Shown here piece by piece: positions 49,286-59,032 of a stretch of 64,000 nt of DNA. The translations under genes and the position numbers were made by a program. The DNA is from an uncultured Pelagibacteraceae bacterium. GTDB lineage: Bacteria > Pseudomonadota > Alphaproteobacteria > Pelagibacterales > Pelagibacteraceae. Below the pieces are notes generated by a model that was not told where the DNA came from, searched no databases, and worked only from the letters and a program-made list of their open reading frames with translations. The DNA lies in NCBI GenBank assembly GCA_902578935.1, contig CACHEU010000001.1, positions 124,001 through 188,000 on the forward strand, read 5' to 3'. Position 1 is the first letter of the stretch. Each line of letters starts with the position of its first letter.

Positions 49286-49885
49286 CTAATAATTAACTCT
49301 TATATTTACTTTATCTTCATTGTACATAGAAATTCTTAATTTTTTTTCAGTCAAGTCAAAATTCATCTTATCTGCCCTTAAATCTCCTTCCAAACCTTCC
49401 GCAACAACATTTCCTTGCACGAACAGATAATTTTTCGAATTAACAAAATCTGCTTTTTCCGCAAACAATCTGCTTTCTAAATAATACATTTTCACATTTT
49501 GTTCAAATGACATGTCGTTGGTAATGTTATCGTAAACACCAAAATCACTTATAACCCTTAAAACAGTTCCATCTTTAAAAAAGAATTTACACACGATATT
49601 TCTCATATCAATTATATTTGGCGCGTCGTTCTCAAATTCAGCATAGTCAGAATTAATTATAAATTTGTTTCCACTTGCATCAACCCCCTCATATTGAATA
49701 TTTTCGAACGTACTCTTATCTCCAATCTCTTCATTTGTTTTTGCTACTTTTTCCTTTTCAGTTTTTTTTACAGTTTTTTGCTTATCTGTGTAGAAGTAAG
49801 TAAAAAAAATTATCAAAATTCCCAATAAAAAAAGTATTGTTTGAGACAACATTTTTTTATTTAATTTAAGTTTATTTGATGCCAT
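49286..49885 (-). CDS. lptC: LPS export system protein LptC
   Basis: N-terminal TM, OstA-like beta repeats; between kdsD and lptB. Confidence 0.85.
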   Translation of the reverse strand: MASNKLKLNKKMLSQTILFLLGILIIFFTYFYTDKQKTVKKTEKEKVAKTNEEIGDKSTFENIQYEGVDASGNKFIINSDYAEFENDAPNIIDMRNIVCKFFFKDGTVLRVISDFGVYDNITNDMSFEQNVKMYYLESRLFAEKADFVNSKNYLFVQGNVVAEGLEGDLRADKMNFDLTEKKLRISMYNEDKVNIRVNY

Positions 49886-50855
49886 ATTTTAAAAGTGCGT
49901 GAATATTTAATATTCCCGTTGGTTTAAATAAAACTTTATTTTTTTTATAGTCACTGTCAGAAGAAACCAATAAATCAGTAATTCTGTATTCGCTCATCAT
50001 AGAGAGTGCCTTTGCAGCTGAGGTACTTTCACTTACATATTTTGGTCTTTTGCTCATCAATACTTGAATTTTATTTTTAGTTGAAAATTTCTTTCTTCCT
50101 CTTCTAATGTCTCCGTCCGTAACAACCCCTACTGCCAATCTATTTTTAACAACTATTCCAACTCCTAAATCTTTTTTAGTAATAATTTTTATTCCTTTTG
50201 AAATATTTGTATTATAGTTTATTAATGGAATTCCGCTTCCTCTTACCATTACATCTTTAACCAATAAAAGAGTTTGTCCTATACTTCCCCCGGGGTGAAA
50301 GATCTTAAATCTTTCTTTAGAAAATTTAAATTTCTGCATTAATGCAGAACATAAAGAATCGCCGAATAACAAAGTAATACTTGTTGATGTTGTTGGAACC
50401 ATCCCGGTTGGATCACTTTCTTTAACTCTAGGCAGTATTATTGGTACATCACTTGCCTTCAAAAGTAAGCTGTCCTTTTTAGATGCTACTCCAATAACTT
50501 TAATATTAAATCTATTAGCATACTTAAGCATATTTGTGAGTTCTACTGTATTTCCTGAGTAAGAAAAAACTAGAAGTATATCTCTTTTGTCTATTTGACC
50601 CAGATCACCATGATTAGCTTCTCCTGGATTTAAATAAAAGGATGGAAACCCAACAGAAGAAAGAGTAGCCGAAACTTTTCTAGCAATTAGTCCACTCTTG
50701 CCAATTCCTGCAACTATAATTTTGCCTTTACAATTTGCCATTACCTCTATTGCTTTGATAAAATTTTTATCAAAAACTTTATTTATTTTTTTCAATTCTG
50801 AAATTTGAACTGCAGTTGATTTTTTTGCTATTTTTATATAATTTTCTTTACTCAT
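49872..50855 (-). CDS. kdsD: D-arabinose 5-phosphate isomerase (KdsD/KpsF)
   Basis: SIS domain 'IIVAGIGKSGLIARKVSATLSSVGFPSFYLNPGEANHGDLG' plus two CBS domains. Confidence 0.95.
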   Translation of the reverse strand: MSKENYIKIAKKSTAVQISELKKINKVFDKNFIKAIEVMANCKGKIIVAGIGKSGLIARKVSATLSSVGFPSFYLNPGEANHGDLGQIDKRDILLVFSYSGNTVELTNMLKYANRFNIKVIGVASKKDSLLLKASDVPIILPRVKESDPTGMVPTTSTSITLLFGDSLCSALMQKFKFSKERFKIFHPGGSIGQTLLLVKDVMVRGSGIPLINYNTNISKGIKIITKKDLGVGIVVKNRLAVGVVTDGDIRRGRKKFSTKNKIQVLMSKRPKYVSESTSAAKALSMMSEYRITDLLVSSDSDYKKNKVLFKPTGILNIHALLKYGIK

Positions 50856-50857
50856 TT

Positions 50858-51484
50858 TTAATGTTCAAACACATCAAATTTGAATCCAGTTTGGTCAAGT
50901 TCTATTCTTGTATCTAGAAAGTTGATACATCTTTTATACAAATCCATTCTTTTTTCTCGAACCAACATTTTTTCTAATTCATTTTTAATTTTATGAAGAT
51001 AAACAACATCATTTGCAGCGTATTCTAATTGTTTATCGGTCATTTCATTAATATCTTTATTCCAGTCGCTACTACCCTGTCTTTTGTCCAAATTTTTATT
51101 ACAAAATTCAAAAACTAAATTTTTTAGTCCGTGCTGATCAGTGTAAGTTCTTACACACTTAGATGCAATTTTGGTATCAAATATATTTTTTATTTTACAT
51201 TTTAGAAAATATTCCAAAGCACTTTTGTCAAATCTTAAAAAATGTCCGATCTTTAAAATTTTTTCATTTTCCAGAACAGAAACTAAATTTGGTGCCTTGT
51301 AACTTTTCCTGTCCGGTTGAATAACATGAACGTCTCCATTTTCAGCACAGATTTGAATTAAGCTTAATTTGTCTCTTTCTGGAATTTGAAGTCCTGTAGC
51401 TTCTGTATCAATAGCCACAGATCCCTTAAATGATTTAGCAATTTCTGAGCTTATGTCGCCTTTTAATCTGTGTATTTTTACCAT
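50858..51484 (-). CDS. rnd: Ribonuclease D-type 3'-5' exonuclease
   Basis: DEDD motifs 'VAIDTEATGLQIPERDKLSLIQI', 'IGHFLRFDKSALEYF', 'YAANDVVYLHKI'; likely start ATG 51484 (MVKIHRLKGD), listed start 51523 is upstream. Confidence 0.92.
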   Translation of the reverse strand: MVKIHRLKGDISSEIAKSFKGSVAIDTEATGLQIPERDKLSLIQICAENGDVHVIQPDRKSYKAPNLVSVLENEKILKIGHFLRFDKSALEYFLKCKIKNIFDTKIASKCVRTYTDQHGLKNLVFEFCNKNLDKRQGSSDWNKDINEMTDKQLEYAANDVVYLHKIKNELEKMLVREKRMDLYKRCINFLDTRIELDQTGFKFDVFEH

Positions 51485-51498
51485 ATTATCTGAATACC

Positions 51499-52443
51499 AT
51501 GAATAATTACCCGATAGCAACAATTCTAGGCGGTGGTGGATTTATAGGCAGGTATCTTGTCAGAAATTTGACCAAGAGGAACTTTAGATGCATTGTTCCG
51601 ACTCGAAATCCCTTTACAAAAGGCTATTTAAAGACTCAAGCGCCTCCAGGAGCTATAGAGATTATTGATTTTAATTCGAAAAATTTTAATGCAATTAAGA
51701 ATGCTATTAACAATTCAGATATAGTTATTAACCTTACAGGAATTTTGTACGAGACTAGAAAGCAAAAATTTAACACTATCCATGCAGATTTGCCAGAAAC
51801 GATAGCAAACCTATGTGCTCAATCTGATGTAAAAAAATTTGTTCATGTAAGTGCGATCGGAGCCAGCAAGGAATCTAAATCAAAATATCAGCAGTCAAAA
51901 TTTTTAGGAGAAGAAAAATCTTTAAATAGCTTTAAAAATACAATCATAATTAGACCAAGCGTTGTTTGTGGTAGTGAAGATAATTTTACCAATTTATTTG
52001 CGAAATTAAGTTTCTCACCCATCATACCTGTTGTTAACATGAATTATAAATTTCAACCTATTTTTGTAAATGATGTTGCAAAAGCTATCTTAAAAGCTAT
52101 TGATGTTAAAAATAATGAAGGAAAAATTTATGAAATTGGAGGAGAAAAAATTATGAGTTTTGGAGATATAGTCAAATTAATCCTAAAAATTATTGGAAAA
52201 AAAAGACTGGTTGTAGAAATGCCAATGACTCTTGCCAAAGTTCAAGGTACACTTTTGAGTTTGTTGCCTATTCCTCCTATTTTGACCAGAGACCAGTGTT
52301 TAATATTATCAGAAAAAGACAATGTAGTTTCAGACAACCATTTAACCCTTCAGGATTTAAACATAAAACCAACAGACGTAGAAAGTGAAATGGAAAAATG
52401 GTTATGGCGCTACCGTTCAGGCGGAGAATTTGCTAAAGTTTAA
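51499..52443 (+). CDS. NAD(P)-dependent epimerase, complex I NDUFA9-like
   Basis: 'ATILGGGGFIGRYLVRNLTKRNFRC', 'VHVSAIGASKESKSKYQQSKFLGE'. Confidence 0.92.
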   Translation: MNNYPIATILGGGGFIGRYLVRNLTKRNFRCIVPTRNPFTKGYLKTQAPPGAIEIIDFNSKNFNAIKNAINNSDIVINLTGILYETRKQKFNTIHADLPETIANLCAQSDVKKFVHVSAIGASKESKSKYQQSKFLGEEKSLNSFKNTIIIRPSVVCGSEDNFTNLFAKLSFSPIIPVVNMNYKFQPIFVNDVAKAILKAIDVKNNEGKIYEIGGEKIMSFGDIVKLILKIIGKKRLVVEMPMTLAKVQGTLLSLLPIPPILTRDQCLILSEKDNVVSDNHLTLQDLNIKPTDVESEMEKWLWRYRSGGEFAKV

Positions 52444-52464
52444 ATTAGCAATTATAATTAACTA

Positions 52465-53652
52465 ATGGATTTACTCTTTATATTAATAGGCGCAGGTCTT
52501 GCTATATTTGTCATATTAGTATCTTTTAAAAGCATCGGAGCAGGTATAGCCGCAAAATCAGAAATAAATAGACAAAAAGACAAACTAAAATCAGATGAAA
52601 TTGAAGAAGAAGAAATTTTGGAAGAAGAAGAATTAAATGGTAATGAAAAAGGATTATCGAGCAATACTTTTAATCAAATAGATGATGTTTTATTTGAGAT
52701 TGATAAATTTAAAAATATAAAATTTTTAAACACAGCAGCTACAAAAAAATTTGGGAAAAAACTTCAAGGTAAACATATAGCTACAGTTTTAAGGGTTCCT
52801 GAAATTTTGCAAAATATTGATGTTGTCTTATCAACAAAAAAAAATAAAAAAATTGATATTGAACTTAATAATCCAACTTTTCAGTTCTTTTCTTCCTACA
52901 TAATTTTAAATAATCAAAATTCAGTAGTAATTTTTCTAAAAGATTTAACAGAAATTATTAAGACACAAAGGCTAAGATCTGACTTTGTTGCAAACGTATC
53001 TCATGAATTAAGAACACCACTTCAAAGCATAAAATTAGGCCTAGAAACGATAAATAAAGGACATGCATCAAATGATTTTGAAAGCCAAAAGAAATTTTTA
53101 CCTATACTTTTTCAACAGACGGTCAGAATGGAGAATATTGTTAGAGATCTACTCTCTTTATCTAAAATAGAATTACAAGAGCATATTAGACCTGAAAAAA
53201 ATGTAGATATTAAAAAAATTATATCTTCAGTTATTGAAATGAATAACGAGATACTCAAAAAAAATGAAATACAGGCTGAATTAAAAGCCCCAGATAATGA
53301 ATATGAGATTTTAGGAGACCAAGATAGATTAACAGAAGTGTTTTCTAATTTGATTGATAATGCTGCAAAATATAGCAAAAAAGGTAAAAAAATATTTGTT
53401 AATGTTGAAAACAATGAAGAGTCCGTAATCGTTTCAATCAAAGATCAGGGAATTGGTATTCCAAAAGAATATATACACAGAGTCACTGAAAGATTTTTCA
53501 GGGTAAATCCGTCTAAAAGTAAAGATGTAGGCGGGACAGGTTTGGGTCTAGCAATTGTAAAACACATTATAAATCAACACAGAGCTGATATGGATATTAA
53601 AAGCGAAGAGGGTGTTGGTACCGAATTTATCCTTAAATTTCCCGCAATTTAA
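52465..53652 (+). CDS. phoR: Phosphate regulon sensor kinase PhoR
   Basis: 'DFVANVSHELRTPLQSIKLGLETI', 'DQGIGIPKEYIHRVTERFFRVNPSKSKDVGGTGLGLAIVKHI'; adjacent to the pst operon. Confidence 0.94.
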   Translation: MDLLFILIGAGLAIFVILVSFKSIGAGIAAKSEINRQKDKLKSDEIEEEEILEEEELNGNEKGLSSNTFNQIDDVLFEIDKFKNIKFLNTAATKKFGKKLQGKHIATVLRVPEILQNIDVVLSTKKNKKIDIELNNPTFQFFSSYIILNNQNSVVIFLKDLTEIIKTQRLRSDFVANVSHELRTPLQSIKLGLETINKGHASNDFESQKKFLPILFQQTVRMENIVRDLLSLSKIELQEHIRPEKNVDIKKIISSVIEMNNEILKKNEIQAELKAPDNEYEILGDQDRLTEVFSNLIDNAAKYSKKGKKIFVNVENNEESVIVSIKDQGIGIPKEYIHRVTERFFRVNPSKSKDVGGTGLGLAIVKHIINQHRADMDIKSEEGVGTEFILKFPAI

Positions 53653-53678
53653 ATACTAACACAACTAAAAAGTTAGCC

Positions 53679-53707
53679 TTGTAACAAAACTTTCATATTA
53701 CTGAAAC
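53679..53707 (+). promoter_or_regulatory. PHO box upstream of pstS (three 11-bp-spaced heptamers)
   Basis: TTGTAAC-aaaa-CTTTCAT-atta-CTGAAAC, exact 11-nt periodicity, resembling CTGTCAT-type PHO repeats. Confidence 0.75.
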
Positions 53708-53764
53708 AATTTTTAAATCCTTTTTTAATAGATTAATCAAATAAATAATAAAAAAGGAAAAAAT

Positions 53765-54790
53765 ATGAAAAAAATAAAAATAATTCTTTTAGCTTTTGCT
53801 GCTATGATTTTTGCATCAACAGCTCAAGCAAGAGATCAAATCAAAATTGTAGGTTCATCTACAGTTTATCCGTACGCAACAGTTGTTGCTGAAAAATTCG
53901 GTAAACAAAGTAAATTTAAAACCCCAGTTATCGAAAGTACTGGTACTGGCGGTGGAATGAAATTATTCTGCGCAGGTGTAGGAACTGCACATCCAGATAT
54001 CACAAATGCTTCAAGAGCTATTAAATCAAAAGAAAAAGCATTGTGTGAAAAAAATGGAGTTAAAGAAATCGTCGAAATAATTGTGGGGAATGATGGAATA
54101 ACTTTTTCTCACTCTGCTAAATCTCAAGACGCAAATTTTACAAAAGAGCAGCTTTGGAGAGCTTTAGCTTCTAGAGTTGATGTGGATGGTAAATTAGTTG
54201 AAAATCCATACAAAAACTGGAGTGATATTGATACAAGTTTGCCAAACAAAAAAATTGAAATTTTAATTGCTCCCCCAACTTCTGGTACAAGAGATGCTTG
54301 GAACTCATTAGTAATGAACAAAGGTTGTTCGAAAGCAGCAAAATCTCTTTACGAAGCTGATGGAAAAAAGGCTAAAAAAGAATGTGCTAAAATGAGAGAA
54401 GATGGTTATGCGGTAGAGGCTGGTGAAAATGATACACTTATAGTTCAAAAGCTAACTGCTAATCCAGATGCTTATGGTTTTTTTGGTTATAGCTATTATT
54501 TAGCTAACAAAGATAAAATTAAAGCAGCAGCAATTAATGGAGTGAAACCATCTCTTGAAGGTATTCAAGATTATTCATATCCAATAGCAAGACCATTATT
54601 TTTCTATGTGAAAAAGGCTCACATCGGTGTAGTGCCAGGTGTGCAAGAATTTTTGAAAGAATTTACTTCAAAAAAATCAATGGGACCTAGAGGATATCTA
54701 ACAGATATTGGTTTGGTACCTTTAGCTTCTGATAAGTATAAAATAGTAAGAACTGCAGCAACAGATCTAATTACTATTAAAATAAAGTAA
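53765..54790 (+). CDS. pstS: Phosphate ABC transporter substrate-binding protein
   Basis: Signal peptide; 'IKIVGSSTVYPYATVVAEKFGK', 'ESTGTGGGMKLFCAG', 'PTSGTRDAWNSLVM'. Confidence 0.96.
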   Translation: MKKIKIILLAFAAMIFASTAQARDQIKIVGSSTVYPYATVVAEKFGKQSKFKTPVIESTGTGGGMKLFCAGVGTAHPDITNASRAIKSKEKALCEKNGVKEIVEIIVGNDGITFSHSAKSQDANFTKEQLWRALASRVDVDGKLVENPYKNWSDIDTSLPNKKIEILIAPPTSGTRDAWNSLVMNKGCSKAAKSLYEADGKKAKKECAKMREDGYAVEAGENDTLIVQKLTANPDAYGFFGYSYYLANKDKIKAAAINGVKPSLEGIQDYSYPIARPLFFYVKKAHIGVVPGVQEFLKEFTSKKSMGPRGYLTDIGLVPLASDKYKIVRTAATDLITIKIK

Positions 54791-54800
54791 TTAATCCCTC

Positions 54801-54833
54801 AAAAAGGCCAGATATAGTATCTGGCCTTTTTTT
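54801..54833 (+). terminator. Intrinsic terminator downstream of pstS
   Basis: Perfect 14-bp stem aaaaaggccagata-tag-tatctggccttttt with trailing Ts. Confidence 0.9.
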
Positions 54834-54864
54834 AAACACTTAAAATTCAATCAAAAGTTTATTT

Positions 54865-54893
54865 TTGTAATAAAACTGTAACAGTTTTGTAAT
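54865..54893 (+). promoter_or_regulatory. Second PHO box, immediately upstream of pstC
   Basis: TTGTAAT-aaaa-CTGTAAC-agtt-TTGTAAT, exact 11-nt periodicity; ends 14 nt before the pstC ATG. Confidence 0.78.
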
Positions 54894-54907
54894 ACCGTCT
54901 TCCTACC

Positions 54908-56311
54908 ATGAACTTAGCAATTCTTTTGCTTGTAGTGTTATTTAGTACTTCTTGTTTTTTTTTCGGTAGAAAGAAAATAATAAAAATTACTTCAGAAAAT
55001 AAAATTAGACCTAACGCACTACCTGATTATTATGGTTATTATTTAGCCTTATGGTGTGCGATTCCAGCAGTTTTAATCTTAGCCTTATGGACTGTTTTTG
55101 AACCGACCATAATCAAAGCTATTATAATTAACAATTTAAGCTCAAATAATTTGAGCGAATTAAACCCTGACGAATTAAACTTAATTTACCAACAGATAAT
55201 TGCATTATACGCAGGAAATTTTACAGGAACAATCACAGAAGAAATTAGATTAGGTGCTGAAAATTATAAATCTTTCTTATCTATTGCCGAAGGATCGAAA
55301 ATAGTAATTCTTATAAGCTTTTTAATGTTTACCACTCTTTATGCTTATAAAAAATTAATAAGTAATAATAAGGCAAGAGAAGAGGTAGAAAAAATTGTTA
55401 AAGCAGTTCTTTTTACCTGTTCCCTAGTTGCAATTTTAACAACAATTGGAATTATTTTTTCACTTTTATTTGAGAGTATTAAATTTTTTACCACAATTAA
55501 TATATTTGACTTTTTGTTTGGAACTTCATGGAGCCCACAAAGAGCATTTGTTAGGGATGCCTCTACTATTACTCCAGAAGAATATAATGAACTTAAAGAT
55601 GCCTTTGGATCAGTGCCCTTATTCGCCGGTACAGCATTTATAGCTTTTATTGCAATGATAGTTGCTGTTCCGATAGGTCTTTTTTCAGGAATATATTTAG
55701 CAGAATATGCAAGTAAAAAAGTTAGAAAATATTCTAAACCAATTATAGAAATATTAGCTGGAATACCAACCGTAGTTTATGGATTCTTTGCTGCATTAAC
55801 TGTTGGTCCTTTCTTTAGAGAATTCGGCGAAAGGTTTGGTCTCGAAGTATCTTCTGAAAGTGCTTTAGCGGCTGGTTTAGTAATGGGTGTAATGATAATT
55901 CCGTACATTTCCTCTCTATCAGACGATGTAATAAATGCAGTACCTCAATCTTTGAGAGATGGTTCTTATGCAGTTGGTGCAACTAAGTCAGAGACAATAA
56001 AAAAAGTAGTTATACCTGCCGCGTTACCAGGAATTGTAGGTTCGGTTTTACTCGCTGTATCAAGAGCAATAGGCGAGACAATGATCGTAGTTATGGCAGC
56101 TGGACTAGCAGCAAGACTTACAATCAATCCTTTAGAGTCGACCACAACGATTACCACACAAATAGTTATGATTTTAATTGGAGACCAAGAGTTTGATAGT
56201 CCAAAAACACAATCTGCTTTTGCTTTAGGTTTAACACTATTTTTTGCAACATTAATTCTAAACTATATTGCTCTAAGGTTTGTTAAAAAATATAGGGAAA
56301 AATATGAGTAA
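54908..56311 (+). CDS. pstC: Phosphate ABC transporter permease PstC
   Basis: 'VAVPIGLFSGIYLAEYASKKVRKYSKPIIEILAGIPTVVYGFFA', 'RAIGETMIVVMAAGL'. Confidence 0.96.
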   Translation: MNLAILLLVVLFSTSCFFFGRKKIIKITSENKIRPNALPDYYGYYLALWCAIPAVLILALWTVFEPTIIKAIIINNLSSNNLSELNPDELNLIYQQIIALYAGNFTGTITEEIRLGAENYKSFLSIAEGSKIVILISFLMFTTLYAYKKLISNNKAREEVEKIVKAVLFTCSLVAILTTIGIIFSLLFESIKFFTTINIFDFLFGTSWSPQRAFVRDASTITPEEYNELKDAFGSVPLFAGTAFIAFIAMIVAVPIGLFSGIYLAEYASKKVRKYSKPIIEILAGIPTVVYGFFAALTVGPFFREFGERFGLEVSSESALAAGLVMGVMIIPYISSLSDDVINAVPQSLRDGSYAVGATKSETIKKVVIPAALPGIVGSVLLAVSRAIGETMIVVMAAGLAARLTINPLESTTTITTQIVMILIGDQEFDSPKTQSAFALGLTLFFATLILNYIALRFVKKYREKYE

Positions 56312-57566
56312 AGAAGAATTATTAAAAAAAAGATACAGAGCTGAAAAAAGATTTAAATTTTATGGACTTACCTCAGTAATTTTAGCAATCTTATTTGTTC
56401 TCTTCTTAGTAAATGTTATTTTCTCAAAAGGAAAAGGTGCATTTTCTAGAACAACAATATCTGTAGAGGTAGATTTCAATACAGAAAAACTTGAAATTAA
56501 AAACAACCCAACAAATGAAGAGATTCAAGACACAGACTTTTATGATTTATCCATCGAAAGTTTGTTAAATGTTTACAAAACAAAAGGTCTTAAAGAAGAA
56601 AAGGATTTGATAAGAATATTTAGCCCTGATTATGAATTTGAAATAAAGAATTTCATTATCGAAAATAAAGGATTCTTAAACAAAACAACTATAATCGAAC
56701 TTACAGCTTCAGATGATATAGATCAATTAAACAAGGGAAATTATCCAAGGCACTTACCCGAAGAGAGGAGAAGAATCTCTGACTTTCAGCTTTTGATTTA
56801 TGACAAACTTGTTGAGGATAATAAAATTCAAAAAACTTTTAATACATTTTTATTTACAAACGGCGACTCCAGAGATCCAGAATTAGCAGGTGTCGGAGGT
56901 TCATTATTAGGTTCGTTTTTTACAATCATAGTAACTTTGCTTTTATCATTTCCTATTGCGATACTTGCATCTATTTACTTAGAAGAATTTGCACCTAAAA
57001 ATCGAATAACAGATTTTATTGAAATCAATATAAATAATCTTGCAGCAGTCCCATCTATTGTCTTTGGATTACTTGGATTGGGTATTTTACTAGGTACTTT
57101 TGATTTCCCTCGTTCAACACCGTTAGTTGCAGGTATTACTCTAGCTTTAATGACTTTGCCTAGAATAATTATTCCTTGCAGAGCATCTTTAAAAGCAGTG
57201 CCACCATCTATTAGAGAAGGTGCTTTAGCTGTTGGTGCATCTAAAGTTCAATCAGTTACACACCATGTTGTTCCGCTTGCTATTCCAGGAACACTTTCAG
57301 GAACAATAATAGGTTTAGCTCAAGCTTTAGGTGAAACTGCTCCTTTAATTTTAATTGGAATGGTCGCATTTGTTGTGGACTTACCTTCTAGTCCCGTTGA
57401 TCCCTCAGCATCATTACCCGTTCAGGTCTATCTTTGGTCAGAACAAGCAGAAAGAGGTTTTGTTGAAAAAACTTCGGCAACAATAATGATTTTGCTTACA
57501 TTTTTAATTACAATGAATGCTTTTGCAGTATATTTAAGACAAAAATTTGAAAGAAGATGGTCATGA
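56304..57566 (+). CDS. pstA: Phosphate ABC transporter permease PstA
   Basis: '[21 protein letters not shown]', '[13 protein letters not shown]'; listed TTG start 56280, ATG 56304 overlaps the pstC stop and is more likely. Confidence 0.96.
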   Translation: MSKEELLKKRYRAEKRFKFYGLTSVILAILFVLFLVNVIFSKGKGAFSRTTISVEVDFNTEKLEIKNNPTNEEIQDTDFYDLSIESLLNVYKTKGLKEEKDLIRIFSPDYEFEIKNFIIENKGFLNKTTIIELTASDDIDQLNKGNYPRHLPEERRRISDFQLLIYDKLVEDNKIQKTFNTFLFTNGDSRDPELAGVGGSLLGSFFTIIVTLLLSFPIAILASIYLEEFAPKNRITDFIEININNLAAVPSIVFGLLGLGILLGTFDFPRSTPLVAGITLALMTLPRIIIPCRASLKAVPPSIREGALAVGASKVQSVTHHVVPLAIPGTLSGTIIGLAQALGETAPLILIGMVAFVVDLPSSPVDPSASLPVQVYLWSEQAERGFVEKTSATIMILLTFLITMNAFAVYLRQKFERRWS

Positions 57567-58330
57567 CAAATAATAAAGTTAAAATAAAAACTGAAAAATT
57601 AGATGTTTTTTATGGGCAAAAACAAGCTCTTAAAAATGTTAATTTAGAAATTTTTAATAGAGAAGTTACTGCCTTAATAGGACCTTCGGGTTGTGGTAAA
57701 TCAACATATATAAGATGTATTAATAGAATGAACGACGTAATTGAAACATGCAAAATATCTGGCTCAATAAAAATTGATGGACAAGAAATAAATAATAAAC
57801 AAATTGATGTAGTAAGACTAAGGGAAAGAATAGGTATGGTTTTCCAAAAGCCAAATCCTTTTCCAAAAAGTATTTATGATAATGTAGCTTATGGTCCACA
57901 AATTCATGGTTTAGCTGATCATAAAGATAAATTGGATCAGATTGTTCAAACAAGTTTAAAAAAATCTGCACTTTGGGAAGAGGTTAAAGATCGTTTAGAT
58001 GAACCAGGCACTTCTTTATCAGGAGGACAACAACAGAGACTTTGCATCGCCCGTGCTATATCTGTTAATCCAGAAGTAATTCTAATGGATGAACCATGTT
58101 CTGCATTAGATCCAATTGCTACAGCAAAAATAGAAGAACTTATGGAGGAGCTTAAAAAAACTTTTACCATAGTAATCGTAACTCACTCTATGGCTCAAGC
58201 AGTAAGGGTCTCACAAAGAACTGGCTTTTTTCATTTAGGTAATTTGATTGAAGTCGATACTACTGATAAGATGTTCAAAAATCCTAATAACAAGATGACA
58301 CAAGATTATATTACAGGAAGGTTTGGTTAG
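57557..58330 (+). CDS. pstB: Phosphate ABC transporter ATP-binding protein PstB
   Basis: '[19 protein letters not shown]', '[18 protein letters not shown]', '[21 protein letters not shown]'. Confidence 0.97.
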   Translation: MVMTNNKVKIKTEKLDVFYGQKQALKNVNLEIFNREVTALIGPSGCGKSTYIRCINRMNDVIETCKISGSIKIDGQEINNKQIDVVRLRERIGMVFQKPNPFPKSIYDNVAYGPQIHGLADHKDKLDQIVQTSLKKSALWEEVKDRLDEPGTSLSGGQQQRLCIARAISVNPEVILMDEPCSALDPIATAKIEELMEELKKTFTIVIVTHSMAQAVRVSQRTGFFHLGNLIEVDTTDKMFKNPNNKMTQDYITGRFG

Positions 58331-59032
58331 ATGTCTGAAGAAAAAAGAATAGTAAAATCTTACGAAGAAGAGATGCAAAGTTTAAACGATGATCTTGTGA
58401 AAATGGGAAGTCTAACCGAAAGTCAATTGTCAGATACTATTCAAGCAATTGTAAAAATCGATAAAGAGGCAGCTGAAAATATCGTAAAAAATGATGCTCA
58501 AATAAATGAGCTTCGAGCAAAAATAGATGACCAAATTTCAACTGTTTTAGTTAAAAGAGCACCCATGGCTATTGATTTGAGAACAACTATATCCTCACTT
58601 AAAATATCTCATGATTTAGAAAGGATCGGAGATTTAGCTAAAAGCGTTGCCAAAAAAATTGAGCCACTTCCAATTGACTTACCTCCAGAATTGACAGGTA
58701 GTCTAAAAAGATTGGGTGAACTAGTTAAGAAACAGCTTAATAATGTTCTAGATGCATACATATCTAAATCTAAAGACAAGGCTATCGAAGTGTGGAGAAA
58801 TGATGAACAAGTAGATGATTTAACTCATATTGCCATGAATGAGGTTGCAAATTTTCTAGGGAAAAATAAAAAAAATTTAGAATTAGCTACACATTTACTC
58901 TTTGTTACTAAAAATATCGAGAGAGCTGGCGATCACGTTACAAATATAGCTGAGTCACTTTATTATTTGATTGAGGGTGAATATTTAGAAGGCGCAAGGC
59001 CTAAAGGAAAAGAATTTGTAAAAGATAAATGA
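58331..59032 (+). CDS. phoU: Phosphate signalling protein PhoU
   Basis: 'RAPMAIDLRTTISSLKISHDLERIGDLAKSVAKK', 'FVTKNIERAGDHVTNIAE'. Confidence 0.97.
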   Translation: MSEEKRIVKSYEEEMQSLNDDLVKMGSLTESQLSDTIQAIVKIDKEAAENIVKNDAQINELRAKIDDQISTVLVKRAPMAIDLRTTISSLKISHDLERIGDLAKSVAKKIEPLPIDLPPELTGSLKRLGELVKKQLNNVLDAYISKSKDKAIEVWRNDEQVDDLTHIAMNEVANFLGKNKKNLELATHLLFVTKNIERAGDHVTNIAESLYYLIEGEYLEGARPKGKEFVKDK

